Shown one piece after another: positions 51,701 through 64,000 of a DNA stretch of 64,000 bases; within the stretch, counting starts at the first letter, position 1, and the number at the start of each line of letters is the position of its first letter. A program made the translations under genes and the position numbers. The notes below the pieces were generated by a model. The model was not told the DNA's origin and ran no database searches. It saw only the letters and a list, made by a program, of their open reading frames with translations. This stretch comes from Cyanoderma ruficeps (Eukaryota > Chordata > Aves > Passeriformes > Timaliidae). The stretch spans positions 18,589,716-18,653,715 of the forward strand of contig VZDJ01000116.1 in the NCBI GenBank assembly GCA_008694505.1, given 5' to 3'.

Positions 51701-52671
51701 CAGGACTTTCCTACAGCACCTCATGTGAAGCCATCTGCACTCCTGCACAGTGCTTTCAAAGATCTCAAAATGTTTTCCAGTAAGAAAAGCAGACCAGCAG
51801 TATCCATTCTTATCACAAAGAGTTTTCATAAAGTGATTTGTCTATGAGTTTGTTGGTGGTACAGCTAAAAAGAGAGCCCACTCTTAGACTTCTCTCCTCA
51901 TCCCAGATAGGAAATGGATGGCAACACCACCTTCCTCTGGCTACAGAGTCTGGATGCAGCACAGAACACTGCAGAGAGAAAACCCCGAGCCTGGGACTGC
52001 CTTCCACAAAGTCTACGGAGGCTGCCAAGACACTGCCAGGCAGCTGTGCTGCCCTGCTGTGGCTCTGATGCTTGTGTCGTGCATTTGGGCTGCTGGTTTT
52101 CAAATCCCTATTCCCCAACAACCTTGGAGCTGTGCTCACCACACATCTGGAGGTATGCTTTGCCTACAAATAGCATTAGGGACCACAGCATGCTCCTGGA
52201 GAGGACTAAGCCCTCCCATCCCAGTTTCTCTTCACAGAGAAGAGCTTAAGGGAAGAGCTGGGATCTCCTTTTTATAGCGAGAGACAGAACAGACCTTTGA
52301 ACAGGCTGAAAATACTCCATTTATCCTGGCAGGCAGTGTAATGAGCCAAACTTTAAGCCAACAGCCAGAATCATGCAGTCAGACAAGAGGGAGCTGGCCA
52401 GAGCCTGCAATTCCACGAGCACACTGTGGTCTGGCTCATCTCCCCCATGCCATCCCTGCTGGAAGAAGCTATGTAGAAGTGTGTGCTGTTACCCCAAGGA
52501 CAGGATACCCATCATGTTCATGCCCCCTACAAGAGGTGTCAGAGGGACAGTGTCTCAGGTTAAAAGTAAATATAAAGTAAATATCTTTTTGGCCAGCATT
52601 GCAGAAATCCCTATATGCATTTAACCTTCCTTCAGTTTCCTTTCTATTGCAGGGGCAACTCCAGTTATTTA

Positions 52672-64000
<11,329 letters not shown>

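Overview
The window looks like one piece of a large, intron-rich vertebrate gene. There is no prokaryotic or viral gene organisation: no operons, no ribosome binding sites, and no run of long open frames. Its old CR1-type LINE remnants and the absence of any Alu- or L1-like sequence suggest a sauropsid, most likely a bird, but the species cannot be fixed from this sequence alone.

The only gene that can be supported is SH3PXD2A (TKS5/FISH), on the minus strand. It is an adaptor with an N-terminal PX domain and five SH3 domains that organises podosomes and invadopodia. Three consecutive coding exons, all from the PX domain, lie at 53136-53061, 22406-22330 and 15048-14957. Each has a good acceptor and donor, and the phases fit exactly (0 to 1, 1 to 0, 0 to 2). 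Together they carry 245 coding bases and read continuously for about 81 residues. The exons for the start of the PX domain lie beyond the right edge of the window. The linker and SH3 exons lie beyond the left edge. About 99.6 percent of the window is therefore intron.

Layout, left to right: 1-14956 is intron after the last PX exon, with one unexplained exon-like segment at 5919-5983. 14957-15048 is the third exon. 15049-22329 is an intron with a MIR-like SINE near 17.0-17.2 kb and a 4-base N gap at 20325-20328. 22330-22406 is the second exon. 22407-53060 is a 30.7 kb intron with eroded CR1 fragments near 30.0, 33.8-34.4 and 37.5-37.7 kb, an old amniote-type repeat near 41.2 kb, and a CpG-rich segment at 48481-48780 that could be an internal promoter. 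53061-53136 is the first exon. 53137-64000 is intron with nothing I can name.

The most useful points to follow up are the CpG-island-like segment inside the PX-coding part of the gene, the exon-like segment at 5919-5983 (which would truncate the protein if spliced after the last PX exon), and the exon lengths, which allow joint but not single skipping of two PX exons. I found no evidence of a novel multi-gene system.
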